A DNA stretch of 64,000 nucleotides from CALANV01 sp036381615 (GCA_036381615.1 DASVCL010000014.1:1-64000); one strand, 5' to 3'; shown: positions 48,250 to 58,086, counted from the first letter of the stretch. A program made the numbers and translations. The notes: a model not told the origin generated them from the letters alone.

Positions 48250-48319
48250 CAGGGGCGGTCCCGCAAGGCTCTATCCGCCTTGTAATTCACGAGAGTGTTC
48301 CGACGACTTGTTCTTCCGC

Positions 48320-49099
48320 ATGAAAAGCAACGAAACGGCTCCGACCCGCAAGTCGTCGGGCGGATTTGTCGAATTCCTCAAGACCGTCGTGTGGGCCGGC
48401 GTGATCGCGCTCGGCATCCGCACGGTCGCGGTCGAGCCCTTCAACATACCGTCGGAGTCGATGGTGCCGAACCTGCTGGTCGGCGACTATCTCTTCGTCT
48501 CGAAATTCTCTTACGGCTACAGCCGCTTTTCGCTGCCGGGCTGGCTCACCGGCATCGACGTTCTCGATGGCGGTCGGCTGTTCTTCACGGCGCCGGAGCG
48601 CGGCGACGTGGCCGTTTTCAAGCTTCCGCGCGACACGGGCGTCGACTACATCAAGCGCATCATCGGCCTTCCCGGCGATCGGATTCAGGTTCAGCAAGGC
48701 GTGCTTTACATCAACGGCGAACCGGTCCGGCGCCAGCGCATCGAGGACTTCGTCAAGCGCGAGGGCGGCATCGTGACCCGGGTGCCGCAATACATCGAGA
48801 CGCTGCCGAACGGAAAGCGGTACCGGGTCATCGAATATTCCGATCACGGTACGCTCGACGACACGCCGGCCTATTTCGTTCCGGAAGGCCATTACTTCGC
48901 CATGGGCGACAACCGCGACAACTCTCTCGACAGCCGTGTGCCGGCAGCGAACATGGGGGTCGGATTCATTCCGGCGGAGAATCTCGTGGGTCGCGCCGAA
49001 TTCCTGTTCTTCTCGACCGATGGCAGCGCGCGTCTGTGGGAATTCTGGAACTGGCCGGCCGCGATCCGCTACAGCCGCATCTTCAAGACCATTGAGTAA
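48320..49099 (+). CDS. lepB: signal peptidase I
   Basis: This membrane serine protease removes Sec signal peptides. The 259-aa protein has one N-terminal membrane anchor (about residues 17-37). The nucleophile is Ser47 in IPSESMVP, the general-base Lys112 is in DYIKRIIGLPGD, and GDNRDNSLDSR is box E. ATG 48320 is chosen because the anchor begins soon after; the longer frame to 48221 overlaps acpS. The rnc start overlaps its stop. Confidence 0.96.
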   Translation: MKSNETAPTRKSSGGFVEFLKTVVWAGVIALGIRTVAVEPFNIPSESMVPNLLVGDYLFVSKFSYGYSRFSLPGWLTGIDVLDGGRLFFTAPERGDVAVFKLPRDTGVDYIKRIIGLPGDRIQVQQGVLYINGEPVRRQRIEDFVKREGGIVTRVPQYIETLPNGKRYRVIEYSDHGTLDDTPAYFVPEGHYFAMGDNRDNSLDSRVPAANMGVGFIPAENLVGRAEFLFFSTDGSARLWEFWNWPAAIRYSRIFKTIE

Positions 49100-49805
49100 G
49101 AAACTTCAGGACCGGCCGGAGGACCTCAAGACACTCGAGGCGGCCATCGGCTATCGCTTCGCCGATCCGCAACTGCTGCACGGGGCCTTGCGCCACTCCA
49201 GCATTCCGGCGGGGCGGGGGCGGGTGCGCGGCACCGACTTCGAACGTCTGGAGTTCCTCGGCGATCGCGTTCTTGGCCTCGTCGTCGCCGATCTCCTGAT
49301 GTCCAAGTTTCCGAACGAATCGGAAGGAGACCTGGCCCGGCGTCATGCCGCACTCGTCAGCCGCCGCACGCTGGCGGACGTGGCCGGTGAGATCGAGCTC
49401 GGCCGCTATCTGCGCCTGACGCGGGGAGAGGACGAATCGGGCGGCCGGCGGAAGCCCAGCGTGCTCGCCGACGCCTTCGAAGCGGTGATCGGCGCGATAT
49501 ATCTGGACGGCGGCCTGGCGGCGGCGGCGCAGCTCATCACGACGTTGTATGCGACGCGCGTGTCCGGCGGCACCAAGCCGCCGCGCGACCCGAAGACGGC
49601 GCTGCAGGAATGGGCGCAGGGCCGGGGCCTGCCGTTGCCGAGCTATCAGACGGTAAAGGTCGAGGGACCGGCGCATCAGCCGCGCTTCGAGGTCGAGGTG
49701 CGCGTGAGCGGGTTCGACCCGGCGCGCGCCGAGGGGCCGTCGAAACGCAATGCCGAACGGGCCGCGGCGGCTGCCCTGCTCGAGCGGCTCGCGGCGGACG
49801 AATGA
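49092..49805 (+). CDS. rnc: ribonuclease III
   Basis: RNase III cuts double-stranded RNA in rRNA processing. The 237-aa enzyme has the signature RLEFLGDRVLGLVVADLL and the second acidic site DAFEAVIGAIYLDGG. A C-terminal dsRNA-binding domain is at about residues 160-232 (PKTALQEWAQGRGLPLPSY). The start is TTG 49092, overlapping the lepB stop by 8 nt, which suggests coupled translation; no ATG fits. Its stop overlaps era as ATGA. Confidence 0.94.
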   Translation: MSKKLQDRPEDLKTLEAAIGYRFADPQLLHGALRHSSIPAGRGRVRGTDFERLEFLGDRVLGLVVADLLMSKFPNESEGDLARRHAALVSRRTLADVAGEIELGRYLRLTRGEDESGGRRKPSVLADAFEAVIGAIYLDGGLAAAAQLITTLYATRVSGGTKPPRDPKTALQEWAQGRGLPLPSYQTVKVEGPAHQPRFEVEVRVSGFDPARAEGPSKRNAERAAAAALLERLAADE

Positions 49806-50716
49806 GCGCGACCATGGGAGAGCGCCAAACGCATTGCGGTTTCGTCGCCGTGCTCGGTGCGCCGAACGCGGGAAAGTCGACGCTCGTCAACCGGCTGGTC
49901 GGGGCCAAGGTGTCGATCGTGTCGCCGAAGGTCCAGACGACGCGCACGCGGATCACTGGCATTGCGATCCAGGAAAACACGCAGATCGTGTTCCTCGACC
50001 TGCCGGGAATCTTCGTCCCGCGCCGGCGCCTCGACCGTGCCATGGTCGATGCGGCATGGCGCGGCGTCGAGGATGCCGACACCGCACTGGTCCTCGTCGA
50101 TGCTGCGCGCGGCATCGACGAGGACACCGAGACCATCCTCGCCGGACTGAAGACGCGCGAGATCAAAGCGGTTCTCGTCCTCAACAAGATCGACCTGGTG
50201 AAACCGCCGGTGCTGCTGCAGCTGTCGGCCGATCTCAACGCGCGGACGAGTTTCGAGGCGACTTTCATGGTGTCGGCCGCGACGGGCGATGGCGTGGACG
50301 ACCTCATGCGCTTTCTGGTCGCGCACATGCCCGAAGGCCCCTGGCTCTACCCCGAGGATCAGCTGACCGACCTGTCCGAGCGTCTGCTCGCCGCCGAAAT
50401 CACGCGCGAGCAGATCTTCCTTCAGCTTCACCAGGAGCTCCCCTACAGCGCGGCGGTCGAAACGGAAAAGTGGGAGAATTTCGCCGACGGGTCCGTTCGC
50501 ATCGACCAGACGATCTTCGTCCAGCGCGAGGGCCAGAAGAAGATCGTCATCGGCGAGAAGGGGAACCGCATCAAGTCGATCGGCGCGGCCGCACGGGCGG
50601 AACTCGCACGCGTGCTCGGTCGCAAGGTGCACCTGTTCCTCTACGTCAAGGTCGCGGAGGACTGGGCGGAGCGGCGTGAGTTCTTTCGGGCCTGGGGCCT
50701 CGAATACGACGTCTGA
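49802..50716 (+). CDS. era: GTPase Era
   Basis: Era is a GTPase for 30S ribosome maturation and binds the 3' end of 16S rRNA. The 304-aa protein has G1 GAPNAGKST, G3 as DLPGI (Leu where DTPG is usual), G4 NKID, and a C-terminal KH domain with VIGEKGNRIKSIG. ATG 49802 overlaps the rnc stop by ATGA; the long frame upstream is shadow. The usual rnc-era-recO order is kept. Confidence 0.97.
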   Translation: MSATMGERQTHCGFVAVLGAPNAGKSTLVNRLVGAKVSIVSPKVQTTRTRITGIAIQENTQIVFLDLPGIFVPRRRLDRAMVDAAWRGVEDADTALVLVDAARGIDEDTETILAGLKTREIKAVLVLNKIDLVKPPVLLQLSADLNARTSFEATFMVSAATGDGVDDLMRFLVAHMPEGPWLYPEDQLTDLSERLLAAEITREQIFLQLHQELPYSAAVETEKWENFADGSVRIDQTIFVQREGQKKIVIGEKGNRIKSIGAAARAELARVLGRKVHLFLYVKVAEDWAERREFFRAWGLEYDV

Positions 50717-50758
50717 TCGGATGCACTGGCGCGGATCGCTTCGTTAGAGTCGCCGGCG

Positions 50759-51505
50759 ATGGAATGGCATGACCAGGGAATTGTCCTCGCACGCCGGCGT
50801 CATGGCGAATCGTCGGCGATCGTGTCGCTGTTCACGCGGGATCATGGTCGCCATCTCGGTCTCGTGCGCGGCGGCAGCGGTCGCCGCGGCGCCGGCGTGT
50901 ATCAGCCGGGGAATATCGTAAGCGCCGGCTGGCGCGGGCGCCTGCCGGAGCACCTCGGCGCCTTTTCGTGCGAGCTGGTCGAGAGCATTGCGGCGCGTCT
51001 TCTCGACGATCCGCTGCGTCTGGGGGCGCTGACCTCCGCCTGTGCGATCGTCGAGGCGACCCTGCCCGAACGCGAGCCGCATCGCGGCCTCTATGAGGCG
51101 ACGCTCGATCTGGTTCGCCGCCTCGATCAGCCGGACTGGGCCGCCCGTTACGTGCGCTGGGAATGCCAGGCCTTGGCCGATCTCGGGTTCGGGCTCGAGC
51201 TTGGCCGTTGCGCGGTCACGGGCCAGACCCACGACCTCGCCTTCGTATCGCCGCGGTCGGGCCGGGCCGTCAGCCGCGAGGCGGGGCGCGCCTATGCCGA
51301 CCGCTTGTTCGCGCTGCCGTCGTTCCTCGGCGACCCGGCCGGCGAAGCTCCCGACCCGGCGAGCGTGCTCGAAGGCCTGCGCATTACCGGGCACTTCCTC
51401 GAGCGCAACGTGCTGACCGCGAACGACCGGCCGATGCCGGCCGCGCGTACTCAATTCGTAGAGAGATGGAGACGCGCGGCCACAAATTCTGGTAAAAAGG
51501 TTTAG
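50759..51505 (+). CDS. recO: DNA repair protein RecO
   Basis: RecO loads RecA onto single-stranded DNA in the RecFOR pathway. The 248-aa protein has an N-terminal OB fold (EWHDQGIVLARRRHGESSAI, then FTRDHGRHLGLVRGG) and a helical domain with WECQALADLGFGLELGRCAV. The zinc-binding Cys set is reduced, as is common in alphaproteobacteria. It lies 42 bp after era and 23 bp before parC. Confidence 0.95.
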   Translation: MEWHDQGIVLARRRHGESSAIVSLFTRDHGRHLGLVRGGSGRRGAGVYQPGNIVSAGWRGRLPEHLGAFSCELVESIAARLLDDPLRLGALTSACAIVEATLPEREPHRGLYEATLDLVRRLDQPDWAARYVRWECQALADLGFGLELGRCAVTGQTHDLAFVSPRSGRAVSREAGRAYADRLFALPSFLGDPAGEAPDPASVLEGLRITGHFLERNVLTANDRPMPAARTQFVERWRRAATNSGKKV

Positions 51506-51528
51506 AACGAACTGAGAACTCGAAATCG

Positions 51529-53751
51529 ATGGCAACAAAGACGCTACCTGCTGCCGAAATCCGCCCCATCCCGCTCGCCGATGCGCTTGGGGAGCGCTAC
51601 CTGTCCTACGCGCTGTCGACGATCATGTCGCGCTCGCTGCCGGACGTGCGCGACGGCCTCAAGCCGGTGCACCGGCGGCTGCTCTATGCGATGCGTCAGC
51701 TTGGCCTCGACCCGGAGGCGGGCTTCAAGAAATGCGCGCGCGTGGTCGGTGACGTCATCGGCAAATACCATCCGCACGGCGACACGGCCGTTTACGACGC
51801 GCTCGTCCGGCTCGCCCAGGATTTCGCGCAGCGCTACCCGCTGGTGGACGGGCAGGGCAATTTCGGCAACATCGACGGCGACAATGCCGCGGCCATGCGG
51901 TACACCGAAGCGCGCCTGACGGAGGTCGCGCAGGCGCTGCTCGAGGGCATCGACGAGGACGCGGTCGACTTCCGTTCGACATACGACGGCGAGGGCGAGG
52001 AGCCCGTCGTCCTGCCCGCGAGCTTTCCCAATCTGCTTGCCAACGGTGCCGCCGGCATCGCCGTGGGCATGGCGACGAGCATTCCGCCGCATAATGTCGG
52101 CGAGGTCTGCGCCGCTCTTCTGCACCTGATCAAGTTTCCGAAGGCGACCGTCGCCAAGCTGGTCGAGCTCATGCCGGGGCCCGATTTCCCGACCGGCGGC
52201 GTGCTGGTCGAATCGCGGGAGTCGGTGGTGCAGGCCTATGCCACGGGCCGGGGCAGCTTCCGCGTGCGTGCCAAGTGGGAGGTCGAGAAGCTTCCGCACG
52301 GCCAGTACCAGATCGTCGTCACCGAGATCCCGTACCAGGTTCAAAAGTCGCGGCTGATTGAGAAGATTGCCGAACTGCTGGCCGAGAAGAAGCTCGCGCT
52401 GCTCGCGGACGTGCGGGACGAATCAGCCGAGGACGTACGGCTGGTGCTTGAGCCGAAGAGCCGCAACGTCGATCCGGCCGTACTGATGGAGTCGCTCTTC
52501 CGCCAGACCGATCTCGAGATCCGCTTCCCGCTCAATATGAACGTGCTGGACGCGAACAACGTCCCGCGCGTCATGAACCTGCGCGAGGTGCTGCAGGCCT
52601 TCCTCGATCACCGCCATGAGGTGCTGATCCGCCGGTCGCGCTTCCGGCTCGGCAACATCGAGCGGCGGCTGGAGATTCTCGACGGATATCTGATCGCCTA
52701 CCTCAATATCGACGCGGTGATCCGCATCATCCGCAACGAGGACGATCCCAAGACGGTCATGATGCGCAAGTGGCAGCTGACCGAATTGCAGGCCGATTCG
52801 ATCCTGAACATGCGGCTGCGAGCGTTGCGCAAGCTCGAGGAGATCGAGATCCGCAACGAGCACAAGAAGCTGAGCCAGGAGAAGAGGGAACTGTCCGATC
52901 TTCTCAAGGACGAGAAGAAGCGCTGGCAGCGCATCAGCGAAGAGATCGGCGAGATCCGCAAGCGCTTCGGCGAGAAGACCGCCCTCGGCAAGCGGCGTTG
53001 TGAGATTGCCGACGCGCCGGCCCCGGTGATCGTTCCGGTCGAGGCGCTGATCGAGCGCGAGCCGATCACGATCGTCTGCTCGGAGAAGGGCTGGGTGCGC
53101 GCCTTCAAGGGGCACCTCGATGACCTGTCCGATATCCGCTACAAGGAAGGCGATCGGGAGCGGTTCAGCCTTCGGGCCGAAAGCACCGACAAGCTTCTGG
53201 TGTTCGCCACCAACGGACGATTCTACACCATCGCTTGCGATCGGCTGCCGGGCGGCCGTGGCGACGGCGAGCCGCTCAAGCTGATGCTGGATCTCGGCAG
53301 CGCCGATGTGGTCCAGCTTCTCCTGTTCAAGGGCGGGCGCAAGCTGGTCGTGGCCTCCAGCGACGGCCGCGGCTTCATCGTTCCCGAGGACGAGGTGTTC
53401 GCGCAGACGCGCGCCGGCAAACAGGTCCTCAACCTGCCCGAGGGCGTGGAGGCGCGGGCCTGCGCGGTGGTGGAAGGCGATACGGTTGCCGTGATCGGCG
53501 AGAACCGCAAGCTGCTGCTGTTCCCGGTTGCGGAACTTCCGGAAATGACGCGTGGGCGCGGCGTTATCCTGCAGCGCTATCACAGCGGCGGATTGTCGGA
53601 TCTCAAGGTATTCAACCGGGCCGACGGGTTGTCCTGGCGCGCCGGCAACGGGGTTCGCACCGAAACCAGTCTGCGCGACTGGCTCGGCGAGCGCGGACAG
53701 GCCGGGCGCCTGCCGCCCAACGGGTTCCCGCGTGCGAACCGGTTTACTTGA
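51529..53751 (+). CDS. parC: DNA topoisomerase IV subunit A
   Basis: ParC is the cleaving subunit of topoisomerase IV, which unlinks daughter chromosomes. The 740-aa protein has an N-terminal cleavage domain with DGLKPVHRRLLYAM, the quinolone-region motif YHPHGDTAVYDALVRL (Thr86, Asp90) and the catalytic Tyr125 in AAMRYTEARL. A C-terminal beta-pinwheel with few blades follows. The length and lack of the GyrA box distinguish it from GyrA. It follows recO closely. Confidence 0.95.
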   Translation: MATKTLPAAEIRPIPLADALGERYLSYALSTIMSRSLPDVRDGLKPVHRRLLYAMRQLGLDPEAGFKKCARVVGDVIGKYHPHGDTAVYDALVRLAQDFAQRYPLVDGQGNFGNIDGDNAAAMRYTEARLTEVAQALLEGIDEDAVDFRSTYDGEGEEPVVLPASFPNLLANGAAGIAVGMATSIPPHNVGEVCAALLHLIKFPKATVAKLVELMPGPDFPTGGVLVESRESVVQAYATGRGSFRVRAKWEVEKLPHGQYQIVVTEIPYQVQKSRLIEKIAELLAEKKLALLADVRDESAEDVRLVLEPKSRNVDPAVLMESLFRQTDLEIRFPLNMNVLDANNVPRVMNLREVLQAFLDHRHEVLIRRSRFRLGNIERRLEILDGYLIAYLNIDAVIRIIRNEDDPKTVMMRKWQLTELQADSILNMRLRALRKLEEIEIRNEHKKLSQEKRELSDLLKDEKKRWQRISEEIGEIRKRFGEKTALGKRRCEIADAPAPVIVPVEALIEREPITIVCSEKGWVRAFKGHLDDLSDIRYKEGDRERFSLRAESTDKLLVFATNGRFYTIACDRLPGGRGDGEPLKLMLDLGSADVVQLLLFKGGRKLVVASSDGRGFIVPEDEVFAQTRAGKQVLNLPEGVEARACAVVEGDTVAVIGENRKLLLFPVAELPEMTRGRGVILQRYHSGGLSDLKVFNRADGLSWRAGNGVRTETSLRDWLGERGQAGRLPPNGFPRANRFT

Positions 53752-53846
53752 GCCACGGCCGCGTCTATAAGGCATCCCGATTCCTGAGACCGCACGGCTA
53801 CCGGCTGCCGAGGGTGCCGGCAGACCATCAACTTTTTGAGGGAGAC

Positions 53847-54440
53847 ATGAAGCAGGCGGCCGTTCGCCCGACCTTGATCGAGCGATTGTGGCCCAGCGAG
53901 GGCGCTGCGGCGATGCGTACGATCGTGCTTGTAGTGCTGGGGACCGCGCTGCTGACCGCGTCGGCAAAGGTCCAGGTCCCGATGTGGCCAGTCCCGATGA
54001 CCATGCAGTCGTTCGTCGTCCTGGTCATCGGCATGGCCTATGGGGCACGCCTCGCCGCGGCAACGGTGGCACTCTACCTGATCGAAGGCGCGTTCGGGCT
54101 GCCGGTGTTCGCCGGAACGCCCGAGAAGGGCGTCGGCTTGGCATACATGGTCGGACCGACCGGCGGATATCTCCTCGGGTTCCTGGTCGCCGCTGCCGCG
54201 ATGGGCTGGCTTGCCGAGCGGGGTTGGGATCGCTCGCTGCCGCGTGCCATGTTCGCCATGGCGATCGGGACGGTGCTGCTGTTCGCGCCGGGCGTCGCGT
54301 GGCTTGTCGTTCTGTTCGGTGCCGAGAAGGCGGTGGCGGTCGGTGTCGTTCCGTTCATCTTGGGCTCGGTCGTCAAGCTTGGGCTTGCAGCCGCCGTACT
54401 GCCTCTGGCATGGAAGGCGGTCGAGACGCGGCGGATCTGA
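53847..54440 (+). CDS. bioY: biotin transporter, ECF S component
   Basis: BioY is the membrane S component that binds biotin. The 197-aa protein has about six hydrophobic segments. Motifs are QVPMWPVPMTMQSFVVLVIG, the substrate loop VALYLIEGAFGLPVFAG and MVGPTGGYLLGFLVAA. Alone it can transport biotin; no energising EcfA/T genes are near. ATG 53847 has GAGGGAG just upstream. Downstream, CGCGGCT/AGCCGCG at 54489-54512 could form a weak terminator hairpin. Confidence 0.94.
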   Translation: MKQAAVRPTLIERLWPSEGAAAMRTIVLVVLGTALLTASAKVQVPMWPVPMTMQSFVVLVIGMAYGARLAAATVALYLIEGAFGLPVFAGTPEKGVGLAYMVGPTGGYLLGFLVAAAAMGWLAERGWDRSLPRAMFAMAIGTVLLFAPGVAWLVVLFGAEKAVAVGVVPFILGSVVKLGLAAAVLPLAWKAVETRRI

Positions 54441-54704
54441 GGCCGCGTCGTCCGGCGCAGGAAGGCGGAAAATTAACGAATAAGGACCCGCGGCTGAAAT
54501 GAAGAAGCCGCGTGGCGGCGACGGGAAGGCGTAACGTAGACGAACCGGCGGCATCCGGATGCCGCCGCAACTGGGGGACGTGATCCATGCGAGCTGCTGC
54601 GGCTCGCGCCGTGCGACTATTCGATTCTGGCGGCTGTCATGGCCGCATCTCGGTTTCGGGTCCGGGTCGGATCACCCGTTTCTCGCAACAGAGAGGGTAG
54701 GGGC

Positions 54705-55274
54705 GTGTGGAACGTCTTGCTGCGAATTAGCCGCCTCATCGACGCGATCAACGAGCGCGTCGGTCGCATCGTCTACTGGCTCGTACTGGTCGCCGTCGTC
54801 GTCAGTTCGGGCAACGCAACGATGCGGTATCTCTTCAGCATAAGCTCGAACGCGTGGCTGGAGCTGCAGTGGTATCTGTTCTCGGCCGTCTTTCTGCTCT
54901 GCGCCGGCTATACGCTTCTGCGAAACGAGCATATTCGGATCGACATTGTCGCGGGCCGCTTCACGCGACGGACCCAGACGTGGATCGACGTCATCGGCAC
55001 GATCTTCTTTCTGCTGCCCATGTCTATCCTGATCATGTGGCTTTCGTGGCCGATGGTCGTCGACTCCTACGTGCGGCACGAAATGTCCGGTGATGCCGGC
55101 GGTCTGCTGCGCTGGCCGGTCAAGGTGCTCATCCCGATCGGCTTCTTCCTGCTGTCAGCTCAAGGCGTGTCGGAGCTCATCAAGCGGCTCGCCTATCTCA
55201 AGGGGCTCATCTCCGACCCGGCGGAGAAGCAGCATACCCACGGCGCGGCCGAAGCGACCGGAGAGCACGTATGA
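54705..55274 (+). CDS. TRAP transporter small permease subunit (TakP-type system)
   Basis: This 189-aa protein has four membrane segments (about residues 20-45, 55-75, 95-118 and 138-160). The family string SSNAWLELQWYLFSAVFLL and a charged C-terminal tail are seen. GTG 54705 was chosen because GAGGGTAGGGGC precedes it and the longer frame is unconserved. It is the first gene of a two-gene permease operon; the stop overlaps the next start as ATGA. It pairs with the TakP-like binding proteins encoded convergently. Confidence 0.9.
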   Translation: MWNVLLRISRLIDAINERVGRIVYWLVLVAVVVSSGNATMRYLFSISSNAWLELQWYLFSAVFLLCAGYTLLRNEHIRIDIVAGRFTRRTQTWIDVIGTIFFLLPMSILIMWLSWPMVVDSYVRHEMSGDAGGLLRWPVKVLIPIGFFLLSAQGVSELIKRLAYLKGLISDPAEKQHTHGAAEATGEHV

Positions 55275-56719
55275 TCGAGTTTATCGCCCATAACATGGCG
55301 CCGCTGATGTTCGCGGCGCTGGTCGTCTTCCTGTTGTGCGGCTATCCGGTTGCTTTCGCGCTCGCTGCCAACGGCATGTTGTTCGGCTTCGTCGGTATCG
55401 AATTGGGGCTGTTCCCGCCGGAGCTCTTCCAGGCCCTGCCGGAGCGCGTGTTCGGAATCATGCGCAACGACACGTTGCTCGCCATTCCGTTCTTCACGTT
55501 CATGGGATTGATCCTTGAGCGGAGCGGCATGGCCGAGGATCTGCTCGACACCATCGGGCAGCTGTTCGGACCGCTTCGCGGCGGGCTGGCGTATGCCGTC
55601 ATCTTCGTGGGCGCGCTGCTTGCCGCGACGACCGGCGTCGTCGCCGCATCCGTCATTTCGATGGGCCTGATTTCGCTGCCGATCATGCTGCGCTACGGTT
55701 ATGACCGTCGGCTGGCTTCGGGGGCAATCACGGCCTCGGGGACATTGGCCCAGATCATTCCGCCGAGCCTGGTGCTCATCGTCATGGCCGACCAGCTCGG
55801 ACGTTCCGTCGGCGACATGTATGCCGGCGCATTCGTCCCCGGGCTCGTGCTGACGGCTCTCTACGCGCTCTACGTGCTCGGCCTCACGATCATTCGTCCC
55901 GAAGCTGCGCCGGCGCTGCCACCCGAAGCCAGGACGCTGCGGGGATTCGAGCTGGCGAAGCGCGTCGTCCTGTCGCTCATCCCGCCGCTCGTCCTGATCT
56001 TCCTGGTGCTCGGTACGATCTTCATCGGCGTCGCGACGCCAACCGAAGGCGGCGCGATGGGGGCGTCCGGCGCGTTGATCCTGGCGCTGATCAATCGCCG
56101 CCTCGACTGGTCGTTGCTGCGGCAGGCGATGGACACGACGGCGAAACTGTCGTCGTTCGTGATCTTCATCCTGATCGGTTCGACCGTGTTCGGACTCGTT
56201 TTCCGCGGCGTCGACGGCGACCTCTGGGTCGAGCATCTCCTCATCAGTCTGCCGGGCGGCCAGCTGGGTTTCCTGGTCTTCGTCAATTTCATGGTCTTCC
56301 TGCTGGCGTTCTTCCTCGATTTCTTCGAGCTGGCGTTCATCGTCGTGCCGCTGCTCGGGCCCGTCGCGGAGAAGCTGGGGATCGACCTGATCTGGTTCGG
56401 CGTCCTGCTGGGCGTCAACATGCAGACGTCGTTCATGCACCCGCCGTTCGGGTTCGCGCTTTTCTACCTGCGCAGCGTGGCGCCGAAGAGCGATTACATC
56501 GATAAGATCACGGGCAAGCTGGTCGAACGGGTCACGACCGCGCAGATCTACTGGGGCGCGGTGCCATTCGTCTGCATCCAGATCATCATGGTGGCCCTTG
56601 TCATCGCCTTCCCGCAGATGGTCTCCTGGGGGCTCGACAGCGGCCCCAAGGTCGATCCCAGCACGATCCAGATCGACATTCCGGCCTTCGATGCGGCGCC
56701 GCCGCCCGTCTTCAAATAG
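55271..56719 (+). CDS. TRAP transporter large permease subunit (TakP-type system)
   Basis: This 482-aa membrane protein has about thirteen hydrophobic segments and the DctM-type hallmarks AATTGVVAASVISMGLISLP, GTLAQIIPPSLVLIVMADQL and VNMQTSFMHPPFGFALFYL. ATG 55271 overlaps the small-subunit stop. It is larger than the first TRAP permease in this window (429 aa), as in the 2-oxoacid/mannitol-chloroaromatic group. A bidirectional terminator follows, then two binding-protein genes on the other strand. Confidence 0.93.
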   Translation: MIEFIAHNMAPLMFAALVVFLLCGYPVAFALAANGMLFGFVGIELGLFPPELFQALPERVFGIMRNDTLLAIPFFTFMGLILERSGMAEDLLDTIGQLFGPLRGGLAYAVIFVGALLAATTGVVAASVISMGLISLPIMLRYGYDRRLASGAITASGTLAQIIPPSLVLIVMADQLGRSVGDMYAGAFVPGLVLTALYALYVLGLTIIRPEAAPALPPEARTLRGFELAKRVVLSLIPPLVLIFLVLGTIFIGVATPTEGGAMGASGALILALINRRLDWSLLRQAMDTTAKLSSFVIFILIGSTVFGLVFRGVDGDLWVEHLLISLPGGQLGFLVFVNFMVFLLAFFLDFFELAFIVVPLLGPVAEKLGIDLIWFGVLLGVNMQTSFMHPPFGFALFYLRSVAPKSDYIDKITGKLVERVTTAQIYWGAVPFVCIQIIMVALVIAFPQMVSWGLDSGPKVDPSTIQIDIPAFDAAPPPVFK

Positions 56720-56759
56720 ACGGGCGCGGCCGCTGCGTCGGGAAAATCCCCCGAAATGA

Positions 56760-56787
56760 AAAGAGCCCCGCGAAGGCGGGGCTCTTT
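56760..56787. terminator. bidirectional rho-independent terminator
   Basis: AAAGAGCCCCGC and GCGGGGCTCTTT form a 12-bp stem around a GAAG loop, with T-runs on both strands. It separates the plus-strand TRAP permease (ends 56719) from the minus-strand takP-like gene (ends 56814). Confidence 0.85.
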
Positions 56788-56813
56788 CCGGCCTGGAGCC
56801 GGAGGCGGCGGCG

Positions 56814-57905
56814 TCAGCCGCGTTGGGCGGACGCGACGCCCATGAAGTTGTCGAACGTGTTCTCGGCGACGCGGAACCAGAGGACCTGTTCGTCGCGGAA
56901 CGGCTTCCACGAATCGTAGATTTTCTTGAACTTGGGGTTGTTCGCTGCCGTTTCCTCGTAGACTTCGTTCGCGGCCTTGAGACAGGCCTGCATGATCTCA
57001 CGGGAGAAGGGCCGCAGCTGTGCACCGCCCGCGACCAGGCGGCGAAGTGCGGCCGGGTTCTGCGCATCGTATTTTGCCACCATCCACACATTTGCCTCGG
57101 CACAGGCGGCTTCGACGATGGCCTTGTACTCCGGCGTGAGAGCGTTCCACTGCTGGATGTTCACGAGCAGCGAGAGCTGCGGACCGCCCTCCCACCAGCC
57201 GGGATAGTAGTAGTACTTGGCGACCTTCTGGAACCCGAGCTTCTCGTCGTCATAGGGACCGACCCACTCGGCGGCATCGATCGTGCCCTTCTCGAGCGAC
57301 GGATAGATGTCGCCGCCCGCGATCTGCGTCGGCACGACGCCGAGCTTCGAGACCACCTGACCCGCGAAACCGCCGATGCGCATCTTGAGGCCTTCGAGGT
57401 CTTTGAGGGTCTTGATCTCCTTGCGGTACCAACCGCCCATCTGCGTGCCGGTATTGCCCGCCGGAATGTTGTAGACGCTGTAATCCTTGAAGAACTCCCG
57501 CATCAGCTCGAGCCCGCCGCCATGGTACATCCAGGCGTTCTGCTGGCGGGCATTCAGGCCGAACGGCAGGGCGGTATCGAACGCGAAGGTCGGGTCCTTG
57601 CCGACGTAATAGTAGCTCGCGGTATGGCCGCATTCGACGGTGCCTGCCTGCACGGCATCGAGAACCTGGAGGCCCGGCACGATCTCGCCGGCCGCGAAGA
57701 CACGAATCTGAAACTTGTTGTTCGTGGCAGCTGCGACGCGTCTGGCAATGACTTCGGCGGCGCCATAGATCGTGTCCAGGCTCTTTGGAAAGCTCGATGC
57801 GCAACGCCAACGAATCTCGGGTTGTGATTGCGCGATTGCCGGGGCAGCGATCGTGCTCGCGGCCAAACCCACCCCTGCTGATTTGAGAAAAGACCGTCTC
57901 TTCAT
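56814..57905 (-). CDS. TakP-like TRAP substrate-binding protein, copy 1
   Basis: This 363-aa binding protein has a Tat signal (MKRRSFLKSAGVGLAAST) and a mature domain very like Rhodobacter TakP, which binds pyruvate and other 2-oxoacids. It contains ASSFPKSLDTIYGAAEVIAR, LEGLKMRIGGFAGQVV, QIAGGDIYPSLEKGTIDAAE and AKYYYYPGWWEGGPQL. Substrate assignment is by homology. ATG 57905 gives the signal a correct start; the longer frame crosses an AT-rich gap. It is transcribed towards the permease genes, which are on the other strand. Confidence 0.93.
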   Translation of the reverse strand: MKRRSFLKSAGVGLAASTIAAPAIAQSQPEIRWRCASSFPKSLDTIYGAAEVIARRVAAATNNKFQIRVFAAGEIVPGLQVLDAVQAGTVECGHTASYYYVGKDPTFAFDTALPFGLNARQQNAWMYHGGGLELMREFFKDYSVYNIPAGNTGTQMGGWYRKEIKTLKDLEGLKMRIGGFAGQVVSKLGVVPTQIAGGDIYPSLEKGTIDAAEWVGPYDDEKLGFQKVAKYYYYPGWWEGGPQLSLLVNIQQWNALTPEYKAIVEAACAEANVWMVAKYDAQNPAALRRLVAGGAQLRPFSREIMQACLKAANEVYEETAANNPKFKKIYDSWKPFRDEQVLWFRVAENTFDNFMGVASAQRG

Positions 57906-58062
57906 TCGTGATGTCTCCCATGAAGGCCGATTCTGTTGTGTTTTGCGAACTGAGGGATACGGCCTGAGTCCCCAGCGCCGGTGGCATCGATATGGCCACC
58001 GATAACTTAATATTATAAACGTTTCGGGTCGTTGACGACAGGACCGGCTTGCACGCAAGAAA

Positions 58063-58086
58063 AAAGCCCCGCAAACGCGGGGCTTT
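58063..58086. terminator. rho-independent terminator of takP-like copy 2
   Basis: AAAGCCCCGC/GCGGGGCTTT form a 10-bp stem with a 4-nt loop, followed on the minus strand by a T-run (TTTTTTC). It lies 46-69 bp after the stop of copy 2, so copy 1 needs its own promoter in 57906-58062. Confidence 0.85.

Noticed and set aside
54489..54512. Hairpin CGCGGCT/AGCCGCG after bioY as terminator
   Set aside because: Seven-bp stem with a 10-nt loop and no T-run; mentioned under bioY only.
55193..57103. Minus-strand frame of over 600 codons across the TRAP permease
   Set aside because: Runs antisense through conserved DctM motifs and crosses the terminator at 56760; not a gene.
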